Shown: piece by piece, positions 25,722-34,766 of the stretch
Layout: every line of letters starts with the position of its first letter
Numbering within the stretch: the first letter of the stretch is position 1
Notes under the pieces: generated by a model
Told to the model about the DNA's origin: nothing
What the model saw: only the letters and a program-made list of their open reading frames with translations
Database searches by the model: none
Made by a program: the position numbers and the translations under genes
Source of the DNA: Phycisphaerae bacterium
Lineage (GTDB): Bacteria > Chloroflexota > Anaerolineae > 4572-78 > J111
Direction: 5' to 3'
Assembly: GCA_028285035.1 (NCBI GenBank)
Contig: JANQQF010000181.1
Coordinates: 124,001 to 188,000, forward strand
Length of the DNA: 64,000 nucleotides

Positions 25722-26864
25722 TCACTTCCCAGAAAACCCTAACTTACGCATCACACGCTTACGTTTGTTTAACCACCAGCCAAATGCAGGGTCCCACATC
25801 GAATAGTCATCGTTCTGCCCCAGTTCTTCGGCCGCATGTAAGGCCCAATTTGGATTATTTAACAACTCGCGGGCCAGCGCAACTAAATCTGCTTGCCCAG
25901 ACTCGATGACAGTATTTGCCACCTGGGCATCCATAATAAAACCAACAGCCATCGAGGTGATATCAGCCTCTTTGCGAACCGTCTCAGATAGGTGGGCTTG
26001 AAACGCTGGACCAAGCGGAAACCGTGGTGATGGATGTGGACCACCGATACCACCACTGGAACAATCAATCACATCGACGCCTACGTCTTTTAAGGCTTTG
26101 GCAAGCCGCACACTGTCATCGACACTCCAGCCGCCATCGATCCAATCCGTCGCTGAAATTCGATAGAACAGTGGTTTTTCAGCAGGCCAATGACGTCGAA
26201 TGGCCGATGCAACTTCAAGGGGCAACCTCATTCTGTTTTCAAAGGTGCCACCCCACGCATCAGTGCGTGTATTACACAAAGGCGAATAAAATTGATGCAA
26301 TAAAAATCCATGCGCTGCATACACCTCAATCACGTCAAATCCGGCGGAGTCTGCGCGGGCCGCTGCTACCGCAAAATCATCGATGACGGCCTGTATATCG
26401 TCTGGGGTCATTTGCTTTGGCGCTGGCCAATCTGTGCCGTAGGGCTCCTCGGTGGGCGCCGTGGCAAGCCACGGCGCCTCCCCCCTTAACTCGATATCTT
26501 CCTGATCAACAGGAGTCTCACCATGCCAAGGCCGGCGTTCACTGGCCTTTCTTCCCGCATGGGCCAACTGGATACCTATCGCCGAACCTTGGGCCTTAAC
26601 GAATTGTGTCAGCCGCTTCAATGGCTCTATTTGGGCATCGTCCCAAAGCCCAAGATCGCCGTGTGTACGACGCCCATCTGGTGATACTGCCGTAGCTTCG
26701 GTAAACACAAGGCCACAGCCACCAAGCGCGAATCGGGCAAAATGGGCAAAATGCCAATCATTGGCCAGCCCATCAATAGCATAATACTGACTCATCGGAG
26801 ATACACAGATCCGGTTCTTGAGGGTCACCCCTCGTATTTCAATTAGCTCAAACAGTGCTGCCAT
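25722..26864 (-). CDS. NADH:flavin oxidoreductase / Old Yellow Enzyme (YqjM-like)
   Basis: FMN-dependent ene-reductase, 380 residues in a TIM barrel. The opening LKNRICVSPMSQYYA, the IQLAHAGRKAS segment and VYAAHGFLLHQFYSPLCNTRTDAWGG (substrate/FMN site) identify the YqjM class. The family's usual SPMCQYS here reads SPMSQYY, so the redox-tuning Cys is replaced by Ser. It ends DLVALARELLNNPNW, also typical. It is convergent with the sugar cluster and transcribed alone. Confidence 0.93.
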   Translation of the reverse strand: MAALFELIEIRGVTLKNRICVSPMSQYYAIDGLANDWHFAHFARFALGGCGLVFTEATAVSPDGRRTHGDLGLWDDAQIEPLKRLTQFVKAQGSAIGIQLAHAGRKASERRPWHGETPVDQEDIELRGEAPWLATAPTEEPYGTDWPAPKQMTPDDIQAVIDDFAVAAARADSAGFDVIEVYAAHGFLLHQFYSPLCNTRTDAWGGTFENRMRLPLEVASAIRRHWPAEKPLFYRISATDWIDGGWSVDDSVRLAKALKDVGVDVIDCSSGGIGGPHPSPRFPLGPAFQAHLSETVRKEADITSMAVGFIMDAQVANTVIESGQADLVALARELLNNPNWALHAAEELGQNDDYSMWDPAFGWWLNKRKRVMRKLGFSGK

Positions 26865-27044
26865 TGTAGCTTCCTTTATTCTGGTGGTTCTTTAATAAAC
26901 TAATATTGAGGAGCCGTATAATACGAGGTTTAAGCTGGGAAGTCTAATATCATTAGACCCTGACCTGCACCTAATTTACCATGATTTCAAATATTATCGG
27001 TTAGGGGGAATACGCTAAAAATCAGGATGAATTTGTTAAATGTC

Positions 27045-28136
27045 TCAGGCCCGCAAATCCTGTAACAACCGCTCAAACCCAGCCTGATGCGCTACCTCAT
27101 CCTGCCACTCACAAAAATCGCCGATATACCGCTCTCGAATAAGCTTCCCCGCCCAGCCCGTCTTCATCCCTAGCACTGCTTCATCCACCCGAATGGGAAA
27201 GAGAATGAGTTCCTTCCGCTCTCGCTCCAACTGAAGCGCGTGTTCCACCTCACTCTCAACCCAATCGCTTTCCAGCGAGGCTTCGGACAGTATAATCAAG
27301 AGCTTGTCTTGCAACCGAATCGACTCATCGATTCGATGCCGAATTTTATCCCCAATTTTCATATCCTCTGGTGCAAACCAGCACCGCACCCCACTATTTT
27401 GTAGATCATCGTAGAGTTTACGGGCAAAAGGGTCATCATGGCTGGAATAGCTAATGAAACAAGAATTGTATTTGATGGCGGGACCCGTCAGCATATTCGA
27501 GATGTTGTAGGTAATGTCGATGATTTGGTCTTGGGTGAGATTGGGGTTGTGGAGTTTTGCCATTTCAATTTCAGGGTCGCTGAGACCACAGCCTCGAAGG
27601 AATTGAATTGGGATTTGACCTTGGGATTTGACTAAGGTGCTCGTACTGATAGGTGAGGGAATAACGTGATTTACTAATTTGAGTCCTGTGACTTTACGTA
27701 GGTCTACATCCGACACTATGGTCCCCCCGAGGTTTGCATCAGCAACATCCGCATCAAAGAGGAGTGACCCACTGAGGTTTGCATTAATGAGGGTCGCCCC
27801 TTTTAGGTTAGCTTTCCAGAGGTCTGCACTAGTGATACGCACCTCACTGAGGCTTGTCCCATGGAGATCCGCCTCGCTGAGGTTTGCATGACTAAGATCC
27901 GCTCTAAAAAGGCTAATCTCACTAAGGTTCGCATCACGAAAATCCGTCATACTGAGATCTGCCCGCATAAAATTCGTTCCGCTGAGGTTTGCATTAATGA
28001 GGTCCGCTCCTCTGAGGTCCACACCTTCGAGATCCATCCCACTAAAATCAGCGTCACTAAAGTTTGGCCTCTCACCATTCTCCCTCGCCTCTTTTACAAT
28101 ACGCTCGACATCTTCACGGGTTAGTTTGTCTGCCAT
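27045..28136 (-). CDS. pentapeptide-repeat protein with C-terminal TIR domain
   Basis: The N-terminal half (about residues 25-165) is a run of pentapeptide repeats (A(N/D)LXX: ADFSGMDLEGVDLRGADLI and onward), a right-handed quadrilateral beta-helix. The C-terminal part (about 225-363) is a TIR domain: YNSCFISYSSHD, a BB-loop-like segment, then IILSEASLESDWVESEVEHAL with a Glu in the WxxxE position. Bacterial TIR domains are often NADases used in immunity (family knowledge). The start is probably the ATG at 28136 (MADKL). It overlaps or directly abuts the stop of the upstream gene. A role in phage defence is inference. Confidence 0.88.
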   Translation of the reverse strand: MADKLTREDVERIVKEARENGERPNFSDADFSGMDLEGVDLRGADLINANLSGTNFMRADLSMTDFRDANLSEISLFRADLSHANLSEADLHGTSLSEVRITSADLWKANLKGATLINANLSGSLLFDADVADANLGGTIVSDVDLRKVTGLKLVNHVIPSPISTSTLVKSQGQIPIQFLRGCGLSDPEIEMAKLHNPNLTQDQIIDITYNISNMLTGPAIKYNSCFISYSSHDDPFARKLYDDLQNSGVRCWFAPEDMKIGDKIRHRIDESIRLQDKLLIILSEASLESDWVESEVEHALQLERERKELILFPIRVDEAVLGMKTGWAGKLIRERYIGDFCEWQDEVAHQAGFERLLQDLRA

Positions 28137-28138
28137 TG

Positions 28139-28561
28139 TTAGCCCCATCTTGGGTTCTTAATTGGCATGTTAAGTTGGCGAAACAATTCAGATAAAGCCG
28201 CTAAATCCCATTGTGAAGCAAACCCCTGAGGCAATCCATGGTAACTGTAACAGATAAAACAAATATTGATCTGCCCAACGATTGAGCCATCAGCATCGAA
28301 GAAGAGAAAGGCGTGATGGGGATACAAACACGCAGCCAGCGGATGGGCCGGGTGATTTCCGTAAACGACCTTTTGTAAGATTAGGGCCTGATCCTCGGTT
28401 AGCTTTACACCGTTTAGGGGTATCCTTGTTGGGTTCAGTTTACCGCTATTATCTAAAATTGGATCAAAAGAATGCTTATCCTTCCAATTGACTCGATAAG
28501 CCCGAACCTCTGAAAAGGTGAAGTGCCATCTACTATGATGATGATTACGTAAATTGGTCAT
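28139..28561 (-). CDS. hypothetical protein coupled to the TIR gene
   Basis: A 140-residue protein of no recognised family. The middle contains HPLAACLYPHHAFLFFDADGSIVGQINICFICYSY, with one Cys, a His pair and then a C-x-x-C-like pair. This suggests a small metal-binding or structural site, and a similar layout occurs in several uncharacterised bacterial proteins. Its stop codon lies next to the start of the pentapeptide-TIR gene, so the two are probably translated together. Confidence 0.65.
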   Translation of the reverse strand: MTNLRNHHHSRWHFTFSEVRAYRVNWKDKHSFDPILDNSGKLNPTRIPLNGVKLTEDQALILQKVVYGNHPAHPLAACLYPHHAFLFFDADGSIVGQINICFICYSYHGLPQGFASQWDLAALSELFRQLNMPIKNPRWG

Positions 28562-28651
28562 CGTATTATCTGGGCCATCCTCTCATATATCTAGTCTATT
28601 CACACAAAATCAATCTAGCCAGCAGGGGCTTCCTCAGTTGTTACAGGTTGT

Positions 28652-29605
28652 TTATGAAATCAAATATTGTGAGGGCACTAATACAATGAGATTAAAGAGG
28701 CTGTGTGCAATAATCGTGCTTTCAACCCCATACTTCTTAAACAGCCAGCCTAGGGCTAGGCCAATGGGGAAAATCTGAACCATCTTAACCCAATTCGGAT
28801 CTAACACACCTACGTGACCGATTGTCCAGATAATCGTGGTAACAAGTATGGCCCACCAATACTTTTCCCCCTGCCAGCCAAAATGTTTAGCGAAATAACT
28901 CTGCATCCCTAAACGGAATATGATTTCTTCGGCAAACGCAAAGGTTAAGGCCACGAGGATGGTAAGAGATATTGCAATCCAAGTCTGACTGGCAATATCC
29001 GTACCAGTACCATCATCAATTAGCTCTGAAACCGTTGGTTCAGTCAACCAAAATAGAAGGACAGAGAAGATCATACCACCCAGAGCAACCACACAGGCGG
29101 AAATAATCATTTCGAGCATCCCTGCCGCTGGGAACACGATACGCGGAACATCTTCAGCCTCTCCAGTCTCATAGGCGCTCGTTGTGTCTAACTCAACCAG
29201 GTCTGACTCCTGCAAAGATATGTCTGAAGCTACATCTTCCTGGGTATCATCCACATTCACCTGCTCAACTTCTGGCACGCCAAACAACTGCATGGTATAC
29301 GGAAAACTGGCCATCCCCAAGCGAGCACAGTAATAAATTCCGATGATCGTAAAGGCTGCGAGGCGAAAGAAAGCAACAATATCTGCGAAAATTATCAACC
29401 AAATTGCCTCAAGGCTACCATCTATCACTAGTAGTAGTATTGTAACGACCTCAAAACCAATTAGGATAGCCCCCACCGTAAAGCCATAAGGTTTATACAG
29501 TCTGACCCTTTTGCGATTTTGAAACCATATCCCCAAAAAAGTTATGGTAAAAATCATCATTATTAGGCCATATACAATAGATGCAGCAACAATCAATGGA
29601 TTCAA
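28652..29605 (-). CDS. CPBP family intramembrane glutamic metalloprotease
   Basis: Membrane protease of the CPBP (CAAX-protease/bacteriocin-processing, Abi) family, 317 residues. An N-terminal membrane region and an acidic cytoplasmic insert (about residues 125-165) precede the catalytic core, which has EEIIFRLGM, then IIWTIGHVGVL and IIAHSLFNLIV, the three conserved motifs. Members process peptides, act in self-immunity to bacteriocins or modify signals. The upstream region contains a perfect 18-base inverted repeat. It is adjacent to the TIR operon. Confidence 0.88.
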   Translation of the reverse strand: MNPLIVAASIVYGLIMMIFTITFLGIWFQNRKRVRLYKPYGFTVGAILIGFEVVTILLLVIDGSLEAIWLIIFADIVAFFRLAAFTIIGIYYCARLGMASFPYTMQLFGVPEVEQVNVDDTQEDVASDISLQESDLVELDTTSAYETGEAEDVPRIVFPAAGMLEMIISACVVALGGMIFSVLLFWLTEPTVSELIDDGTGTDIASQTWIAISLTILVALTFAFAEEIIFRLGMQSYFAKHFGWQGEKYWWAILVTTIIWTIGHVGVLDPNWVKMVQIFPIGLALGWLFKKYGVESTIIAHSLFNLIVLVPSQYLIS

Positions 29606-29757
29606 CGATTTTTTCCTTCACTCTGGTATGAGATTTACATTCGGTGAATTAAGGACGACACTCTAAGTTGCATTGTAATGTCAGAAAAAACAATATACAA
29701 TTACCTTAATCCAAGTTGCCATTTAATCCAAACTGTGTCTTAAATCAAAAATAGTCG

Positions 29758-29806
29758 TCATCATGACATGATTAGCAGAAATTTAGGTCTAATCATGTCA
29801 TGATGA
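29758..29806. repeat. perfect 18-base inverted repeat upstream of the CPBP gene
   Basis: Arms 29758-29775 and 29789-29806 are exact complements. Each arm also contains a 13-base odd palindrome, ATCATG-A/T-CATGAT (29760-29772 and 29792-29804), 32 bases apart, about three helical turns. It could be a paired operator for a regulator or a transcribed hairpin. Confidence 0.8.
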
Positions 29807-29833
29807 TCTCAAAAAGAGATGATATTTGTCTAA

Positions 29834-30430
29834 AACTGGGGTAAAACTCTCCGATTTTTTCTATTCATAAAACTTACATCTTCGTGGCAAATCGAGAAAA
29901 CGGGTGCTGAAGGTATACGTGCTACCACCTGCCCTACAGCTACATCTTGCTTTATTGGGGGATACCCCGGTGTATTAGCCCGAGGTGTCGACAAACAGCC
30001 AAGATTGATGATCACCAAATCTGCCTCGCCAAGCGACGAAATCAAGCCAGGTGGAGCCATAACCTACACCTTAAGAATACGAAATGAAGGGTCGATCACT
30101 GCGACAGGGCTTATGATTTCAGATACGCTACCAACCAATGCACACTATGTTTCGGGTGGAACCCGACAGGGCGATGTTGTGACTTGGGATCTACCGGAGT
30201 TGGGAATTCGGGCATTACACGATGTTTCATTTGTTATCACAGCCAGTGACATCATCACTAATGTAGATTATGAAGTACGCAGTGACGGTGGCTTCCACGC
30301 TGTCGGACAAGCCCCTATTCAAACGAAGATACAGACAGAGGTAGATAATGGTGATCCAGATGAAGAGAATGATGGGGAAGAAAATGAAGGGACAGATTAT
30401 GTCTATCTGCCACTGTTGATGCAGCCATAA
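29834..30430 (+). pseudogene. remnant of a DUF11-type surface protein
   Basis: An open frame of 199 codons without any ATG or GTG until TTG 30005/ATG 30008. Residues after that form one DUF11-like domain (MITKSASPSDEIKPGGAITYTLRIRNEG, then a VTWDLPELG segment), an acidic Asp/Glu linker and the C-terminal YVYLPLLMQP tail typical of Chloroflexota exported proteins. No signal peptide, and the in-frame sequence before 30005 looks unconserved. It is therefore probably the 3' end of a longer gene cut off by deletion. A short expressed protein from 30008 cannot be excluded. Confidence 0.65.
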
Positions 30431-30446
30431 TCATAACCTACTCAAC

Positions 30447-30812
30447 CTACGACTGTGCCAGATGCAACAAATTACCTGCAGGATCCCAAACGTAGGTCAC
30501 AAGTGCACCATAATCTTCCTTTTTGGGTGGGTTTACCCGAGCCCCTCCATACGTTTTAGCAGCCAGTACGTCGCTTATGTATTGGTACCGAGCCTCTGCA
30601 TCATTGACCGTGATGTGGAGCATGGTATTCTCACACCACTGTTTTTCGTAATACCGTTGTAGATAAAAATAACAACTCCCTAACTGGAGTAGGGCCAAAT
30701 TGTTATCCTCCCAATTGACCTTACATCCCAGAGCCAAGTAAAAGGCTTGGGCCTCCTCAAAATCACGTAACCCGATGAAGGGTTTCATATCCGATGCCTG
30801 CAACTCTGGCAT
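30447..30812 (-). CDS. VOC (glyoxalase/bleomycin resistance) family protein
   Basis: Single-domain VOC protein of 121 residues. It has a KPFIGLRDFEEAQAFYLALGCKVNW opening and a CENTMLHITVND mid-segment, and ends VTYVWDPAGNLLHLAQS with the usual D-P-x-G-N-x-x-x-L. The Glu and His metal ligands are only partly matched, so it may bind a ligand rather than catalyse. The frame ends convergent to the surface-protein remnant. Confidence 0.85.
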   Translation of the reverse strand: MPELQASDMKPFIGLRDFEEAQAFYLALGCKVNWEDNNLALLQLGSCYFYLQRYYEKQWCENTMLHITVNDAEARYQYISDVLAAKTYGGARVNPPKKEDYGALVTYVWDPAGNLLHLAQS

Positions 30813-30874
30813 AGTCTTACCCTCTTCCTCCTTATGGCTTATGATTTTAATCTCATCGCAATAGAATTTGTAGC

Positions 30875-31264
30875 CTATTGTTCTTCACGACTAAATGCCT
30901 TTGGGAACCATTGGTCACGTCCTCTGTAAAATGTTACCGACCAATAGCCATACAAATCATCCTCAAATGTAAATTCTACCGTTATACGATTCGATTCAAA
31001 CCCATAAGCCAGTGCTTCTCCATATGCAGAGCTTTTAATATCCCGATATTTCATGTCGATAAATAGGCGAATATACCTTTCAGCTTGTTTGACTAAATCA
31101 TCAAAATCTGACAAGGTCTGTTCTAATAGAGATACTAGTGCTTTATCTGGACCAGAAGTTGCTTTGCCTGGCACAGAAACCTCAACACCGGTTGGCCCTA
31201 CTCTTGCAAACCAACCGTTTTCTTCTGGAACATAACGAAATTGTTTCGGATCGAGTTTAATCAT
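30875..31264 (-). CDS. hypothetical protein
   Basis: A 129-residue, soluble, charged protein of no recognised family (MIKLDPKQFRYVPEENGWFARVGPTGVEVSVPG). It ends with alternating strands (ITVEFTFEDDLYGYWSVTFYRGRDQWFPKAF). Codon use and length suggest a real gene. It begins just inside a perfect hairpin region. Confidence 0.6.
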   Translation of the reverse strand: MIKLDPKQFRYVPEENGWFARVGPTGVEVSVPGKATSGPDKALVSLLEQTLSDFDDLVKQAERYIRLFIDMKYRDIKSSAYGEALAYGFESNRITVEFTFEDDLYGYWSVTFYRGRDQWFPKAFSREEQ

Positions 31265-31282
31265 TTTGCAGAGTCATCAATT

Positions 31283-31308
31283 TTTATAATGGACGTTTCC
31301 ATTATAAA
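31283..31308. repeat. perfect hairpin (11-base arms) upstream of the hypothetical gene
   Basis: TTTATAATGGA (31283-31293), loop CGTT, TCCATTATAAA (31298-31308). The TTTATAATGGACG part is repeated at 52458-52470, where another hairpin follows. Confidence 0.7.
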
Positions 31309-31342
31309 TCAATCAACATGACCTGTCTATCCTAAATAGCAA

Positions 31343-32800
31343 TCACAACCGATAAACATCCAAACTGACAACCTGCTCATCGGCCCCGATCAGACTAAGG
31401 CCAAAGGAAGCTGCGGTGGGGAAAATACGTTCGGAGAAGACGACCCGACCGTCGTTGGCGAAGAGTTCCATCGAGGAGCGGTCGAGAAAGAGATGGAGTT
31501 TGATGAGGTTAGCTTGGGGAGCCATTATAGCATGGTGGCGGGCGGCGAAGTCAGGGTAAAAATCGACGAGGCCGGATTGGGAGCGGTCGATGTAAACCAC
31601 TTGACGTTTAGGATCATAGCCGATGATAAGACCCTGATCCTCAGCAGTGTAGATTTTCAGACCAAAATGATCTACCACTGAATTATTTACTTGAAATTGC
31701 ACCATAATCTCAAGCAAATCGCCCGAAAGGTCGGTCAATTCTTGATTGCAAGTCGCAATCGTGGTGTCCGACCAGTGCCAATGTTCATTGCGTAAAGTTT
31801 GGGTCTCGGTAATGGGCCGTTGAATGAGATCAGGACGATCCTCATTACGAACCAAGGCCAATTCACGAGGCAAACTCATCATCCCTCGCCAAGTGGTTGG
31901 CGGGGTCTCTCTGGCATAGGCCCAGTTACTCATCCAGCCCAGCCATAGCCGGCGGTCATTAGGCACATTGCTCCAGGAAATTGCAGCGTAAAAGTCGGCC
32001 CCAAAATCGGCCCAGCGGAGCGGTGCGGAATCAGGGCTAAAAGTTTGCCCATCAAAATCGCCCAAAATGTATTGGACACCCATTCCCGCATCACGGCTCT
32101 CAATTTGGGTGCTCAAAATCAAAACCCATTTTGTGATCGGGCTACCTTCAATCTGCAAGGGAAACAGATCAGGCACTTCCCACACCCAATCGCCTGTCTC
32201 GGCCACCAAAGTCGACACCTGAAACTCGTAGGTTTTTGTCCACACTTTGAGATTGGGCGAGATATAGAACCAAATGCCACGATCTACAGCCAAGACCATC
32301 ACCCAATGCCCTTCATTTTCTAAGGCAGGATCACTGTACCAAAAGACCTTGGGGTCACGGAAATCGGGCTGGCCTTCTGGCCCAGGAATGACTGGGTTGC
32401 CATCATGCTTGGTCCAACTTCGGCCACGGTCTAAGCTATAGGCCAAGCTTTGGCTTTGTGCGCGGAAGGTACCATCATCAAAGTTGTGGGTAAAGATGGC
32501 AACCATCGCCTCAGCCCCAAAGCCTGCAGTGTTGTGCCAGTCAATAACGGCACTGCCGGAGAAGATGGTGCCGTGCTCGTCGGGGTAGAGGGCAATCGGG
32601 AGGTGCTCCCAGTGCAACAAATCACGACTAACCGCATGCCCCCAATGCATCGGTCCCCACACAGTTGACTCGGGGTGGTGTTGGTAAAATAGATGATATT
32701 CACCATCGTAATAAACCAAGCCATTGGGATCATTCATCCAATTTTGCGGCGGGGTAAAGTGGTAGCGTGGGCGGTAGGGATCGTTGTTATCTTGGTTCAT
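31343..32800 (-). CDS. glycoside hydrolase family 32 (beta-fructosidase/sucrose-6-phosphate hydrolase type)
   Basis: Hydrolyses terminal beta-fructosides such as sucrose, levan or inulin oligomers. The catalytic nucleophile is in HFTPPQNWMNDPNG near residue 20. FRDPKVFWY carries the transition-state Asp and EVPDLFPL the acid/base Glu (about 200), in canonical order on a five-bladed propeller with a C-terminal beta-sandwich. No signal peptide, so it acts inside the cell. The frame extends to 32866, but ATG 32800 begins the family core; it overlaps the end of the upstream dehydrogenase gene by 14 bases. It is the last gene of the fructan-type operon. Confidence 0.94.
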   Translation of the reverse strand: MNQDNNDPYRPRYHFTPPQNWMNDPNGLVYYDGEYHLFYQHHPESTVWGPMHWGHAVSRDLLHWEHLPIALYPDEHGTIFSGSAVIDWHNTAGFGAEAMVAIFTHNFDDGTFRAQSQSLAYSLDRGRSWTKHDGNPVIPGPEGQPDFRDPKVFWYSDPALENEGHWVMVLAVDRGIWFYISPNLKVWTKTYEFQVSTLVAETGDWVWEVPDLFPLQIEGSPITKWVLILSTQIESRDAGMGVQYILGDFDGQTFSPDSAPLRWADFGADFYAAISWSNVPNDRRLWLGWMSNWAYARETPPTTWRGMMSLPRELALVRNEDRPDLIQRPITETQTLRNEHWHWSDTTIATCNQELTDLSGDLLEIMVQFQVNNSVVDHFGLKIYTAEDQGLIIGYDPKRQVVYIDRSQSGLVDFYPDFAARHHAIMAPQANLIKLHLFLDRSSMELFANDGRVVFSERIFPTAASFGLSLIGADEQVVSLDVYRL

Positions 32801-33740
32801 GATTAGTTCGCGGCATTTGCAGGACCGCTTTGAAGAATCCTTCTTTGGGGGTAATAAAATCAACAAACGCCTGCTCTACATCGGCCAATGTATACAATTC
32901 AACCAAGGGTTCCGTCACGAGCTTACCCGCACTCATCAAATCAAGTCCCTGCTGCATGGCATCCCGTTTTTCCTGCGTGTGGCGTACATGCCCGTTGATC
33001 ACATCGATCGCCTTGAAGTTCCACAACTGCATATTGACCTGGCGCATTCCCTGGTTTGATTGGTGGTAGCCGATGATAATCAGACGGCCATGTTGTTTGA
33101 CGAGATCGCCACACATATCAAGGGCGCTTTGCGCCCCTGCCGCTTCGATCACAACATCAAACTCACCTTGATCAGGATCGGCCACCTGATAGGCATCGGG
33201 GGCATACGCTTCATTGGCCCCGAGTTGTAAGCTCATCGATTGGCGATAAGGAACGGGGTCGATCGCAGTGATGAAGGCCGCCCCTTGAATTTTAGCTAGT
33301 TGCAGACAGATCAATCCCATAAAGCCGCAGCCAACAACGGCCACCCGGTTCCCTGGCTGAATACCAAATCGATTACCCGCGTGAACACAGCAGGCAATGG
33401 GTTCGCCCAAGGCGTAGAGCGGATCAACATTGGGTGGAATTTTGACAAGTCGATCAGGTTCAATCACAAAATAGTCAGCGTAAGCACCACCAAGGGCGGT
33501 CACTCGGTCGCCAACAACAAAGCCTTCCACCGTTGACCCAACCTCAACCACCACCCCACTAGCCTCGTGACCCAAAATCAAGCCGGACTGATCTAGGAGC
33601 TCTTTATTTCGATAGGTAAACACATCTCCACCACAAACCCCACACCCAATCGTTTGCACCAATACTTGATTGGCATTAGGCACGGGTCGATCCTGCTCAA
33701 AAACAACAAAGCCGTTCGGGTTTAGTTTTGCAATTTCCAT
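32787..33740 (-). CDS. zinc-type MDR alcohol dehydrogenase, short form
   Basis: A 317-residue MDR protein with GCGVCGGDVF and GHEASGVVVEVG catalytic elements and a VVGCGFMGLICLQLAK nucleotide site. The four-Cys structural zinc lobe present in the 19964 gene is missing, so this is the shorter non-structural-zinc type. In the fructan operon it could oxidise a sugar or sugar alcohol. Confidence 0.88.
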   Translation of the reverse strand: MEIAKLNPNGFVVFEQDRPVPNANQVLVQTIGCGVCGGDVFTYRNKELLDQSGLILGHEASGVVVEVGSTVEGFVVGDRVTALGGAYADYFVIEPDRLVKIPPNVDPLYALGEPIACCVHAGNRFGIQPGNRVAVVGCGFMGLICLQLAKIQGAAFITAIDPVPYRQSMSLQLGANEAYAPDAYQVADPDQGEFDVVIEAAGAQSALDMCGDLVKQHGRLIIIGYHQSNQGMRQVNMQLWNFKAIDVINGHVRHTQEKRDAMQQGLDLMSAGKLVTEPLVELYTLADVEQAFVDFITPKEGFFKAVLQMPRTNHEPR

Positions 33741-33786
33741 AGATGTCCTTGTTGTGATTCCTCAGCTCATCAGCGTTAAACTTTGG

Positions 33787-34752
33787 TTATTTCTGAATGA
33801 CAAGATTACCAGCTTCGTCTACCGTCACTGGCAGGGGGTCGATAATCTCACCGACAAATTCATTGTGGTCGTCATTATTTCGAAACGCCATAAAGCCCCA
33901 ACTCTGGTCGGGTAATTGAATCAATTTCCCGCTGTACAAGCTCCCTAGATGATCTCCAGATAAAAACGTATCCGTAGTATAGTGAAAGGGGCCTAAAGGA
34001 TTATCCGCAACTAAATAATGGGTACCCGTGACCGTTTGGCCATTGAGACGTTGGGCGCGGCTGGCAGCGGTCGTCCCTACACTGGTACAAAAGAGGAGAT
34101 AGTATCGACTCTCGATATGAACGAGCTGGGGCACTTCCATTTGACCAAACTCGCCGGGAGTGGTCACGGGGGGGAGTACTTCCCAGGTCAGCAAGTCCGA
34201 TGAACGGGCGTGGGCAATCACCCCACGTTCATCGGCAGGCCCATCAGCACAACGGCCCGTGATAAAGGCGTGGAAATCACCCGTATCGGGATGTTGAAAG
34301 ACCCACGGATCACGCCACGCTTGATCATGCCACGCTTGAAGATCAAGCTGTTCATACCAGCGCGGATCAGCTTCAATCAGCGGACTTGTAGAGTATTTGG
34401 TCCACGTTATCAAATCTGGTGAGGTAGCCAGTCCTACTCGCTGAACAAGCCCCTTCTCAGCCTGAGTCGAGCCGGTATAAAACAGATGCCACAGTCCAGC
34501 GTGCTGAATAACACTCCCAGTCCAGGTTGTGTAATCATCCCAAGCGGGACCTTGAGCCGGGGCGATGACATCTGGCAGAATCTCCCAATCACGTAGATTA
34601 TCAGAGACAGCGTGACCTATAGAAACGTGCCAATGTCGCAGATCGGGATTTTGCAAGGCCCGATCTGCTTGTAAATAGAACATATGATAATCCGAGCCAT
34701 CCTGGGCAAACCAAAAATCCCAAACCCATTTATCTTGAAGTCGTAAGGTCAT
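33787..34752 (-). CDS. GH32/GH68-like beta-propeller glycoside hydrolase
   Basis: A 321-residue single propeller protein related to GH32/68 (clan GH-J). A WVWDFWFAQDG start supplies the probable nucleophile Asp, RDPWVFQHPDTGDFHAFITG the stabiliser Asp and GQMEVPQLVHI the acid/base Glu. It lacks the C-terminal sandwich of the companion GH32 enzyme and has no signal peptide. Substrate is probably an imported fructoside or related glycoside, within the same operon as the CUT1 importer. Confidence 0.85.
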   Translation of the reverse strand: MTLRLQDKWVWDFWFAQDGSDYHMFYLQADRALQNPDLRHWHVSIGHAVSDNLRDWEILPDVIAPAQGPAWDDYTTWTGSVIQHAGLWHLFYTGSTQAEKGLVQRVGLATSPDLITWTKYSTSPLIEADPRWYEQLDLQAWHDQAWRDPWVFQHPDTGDFHAFITGRCADGPADERGVIAHARSSDLLTWEVLPPVTTPGEFGQMEVPQLVHIESRYYLLFCTSVGTTAASRAQRLNGQTVTGTHYLVADNPLGPFHYTTDTFLSGDHLGSLYSGKLIQLPDQSWGFMAFRNNDDHNEFVGEIIDPLPVTVDEAGNLVIQK

Positions 34753-34766
34753 TATCCGTATCCGGT

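Noticed and set aside
29830..30060. 76-codon minus-strand frame upstream of the CPBP gene
   Set aside because: Overlaps the surface-protein remnant on the other strand and lacks any features of a gene.
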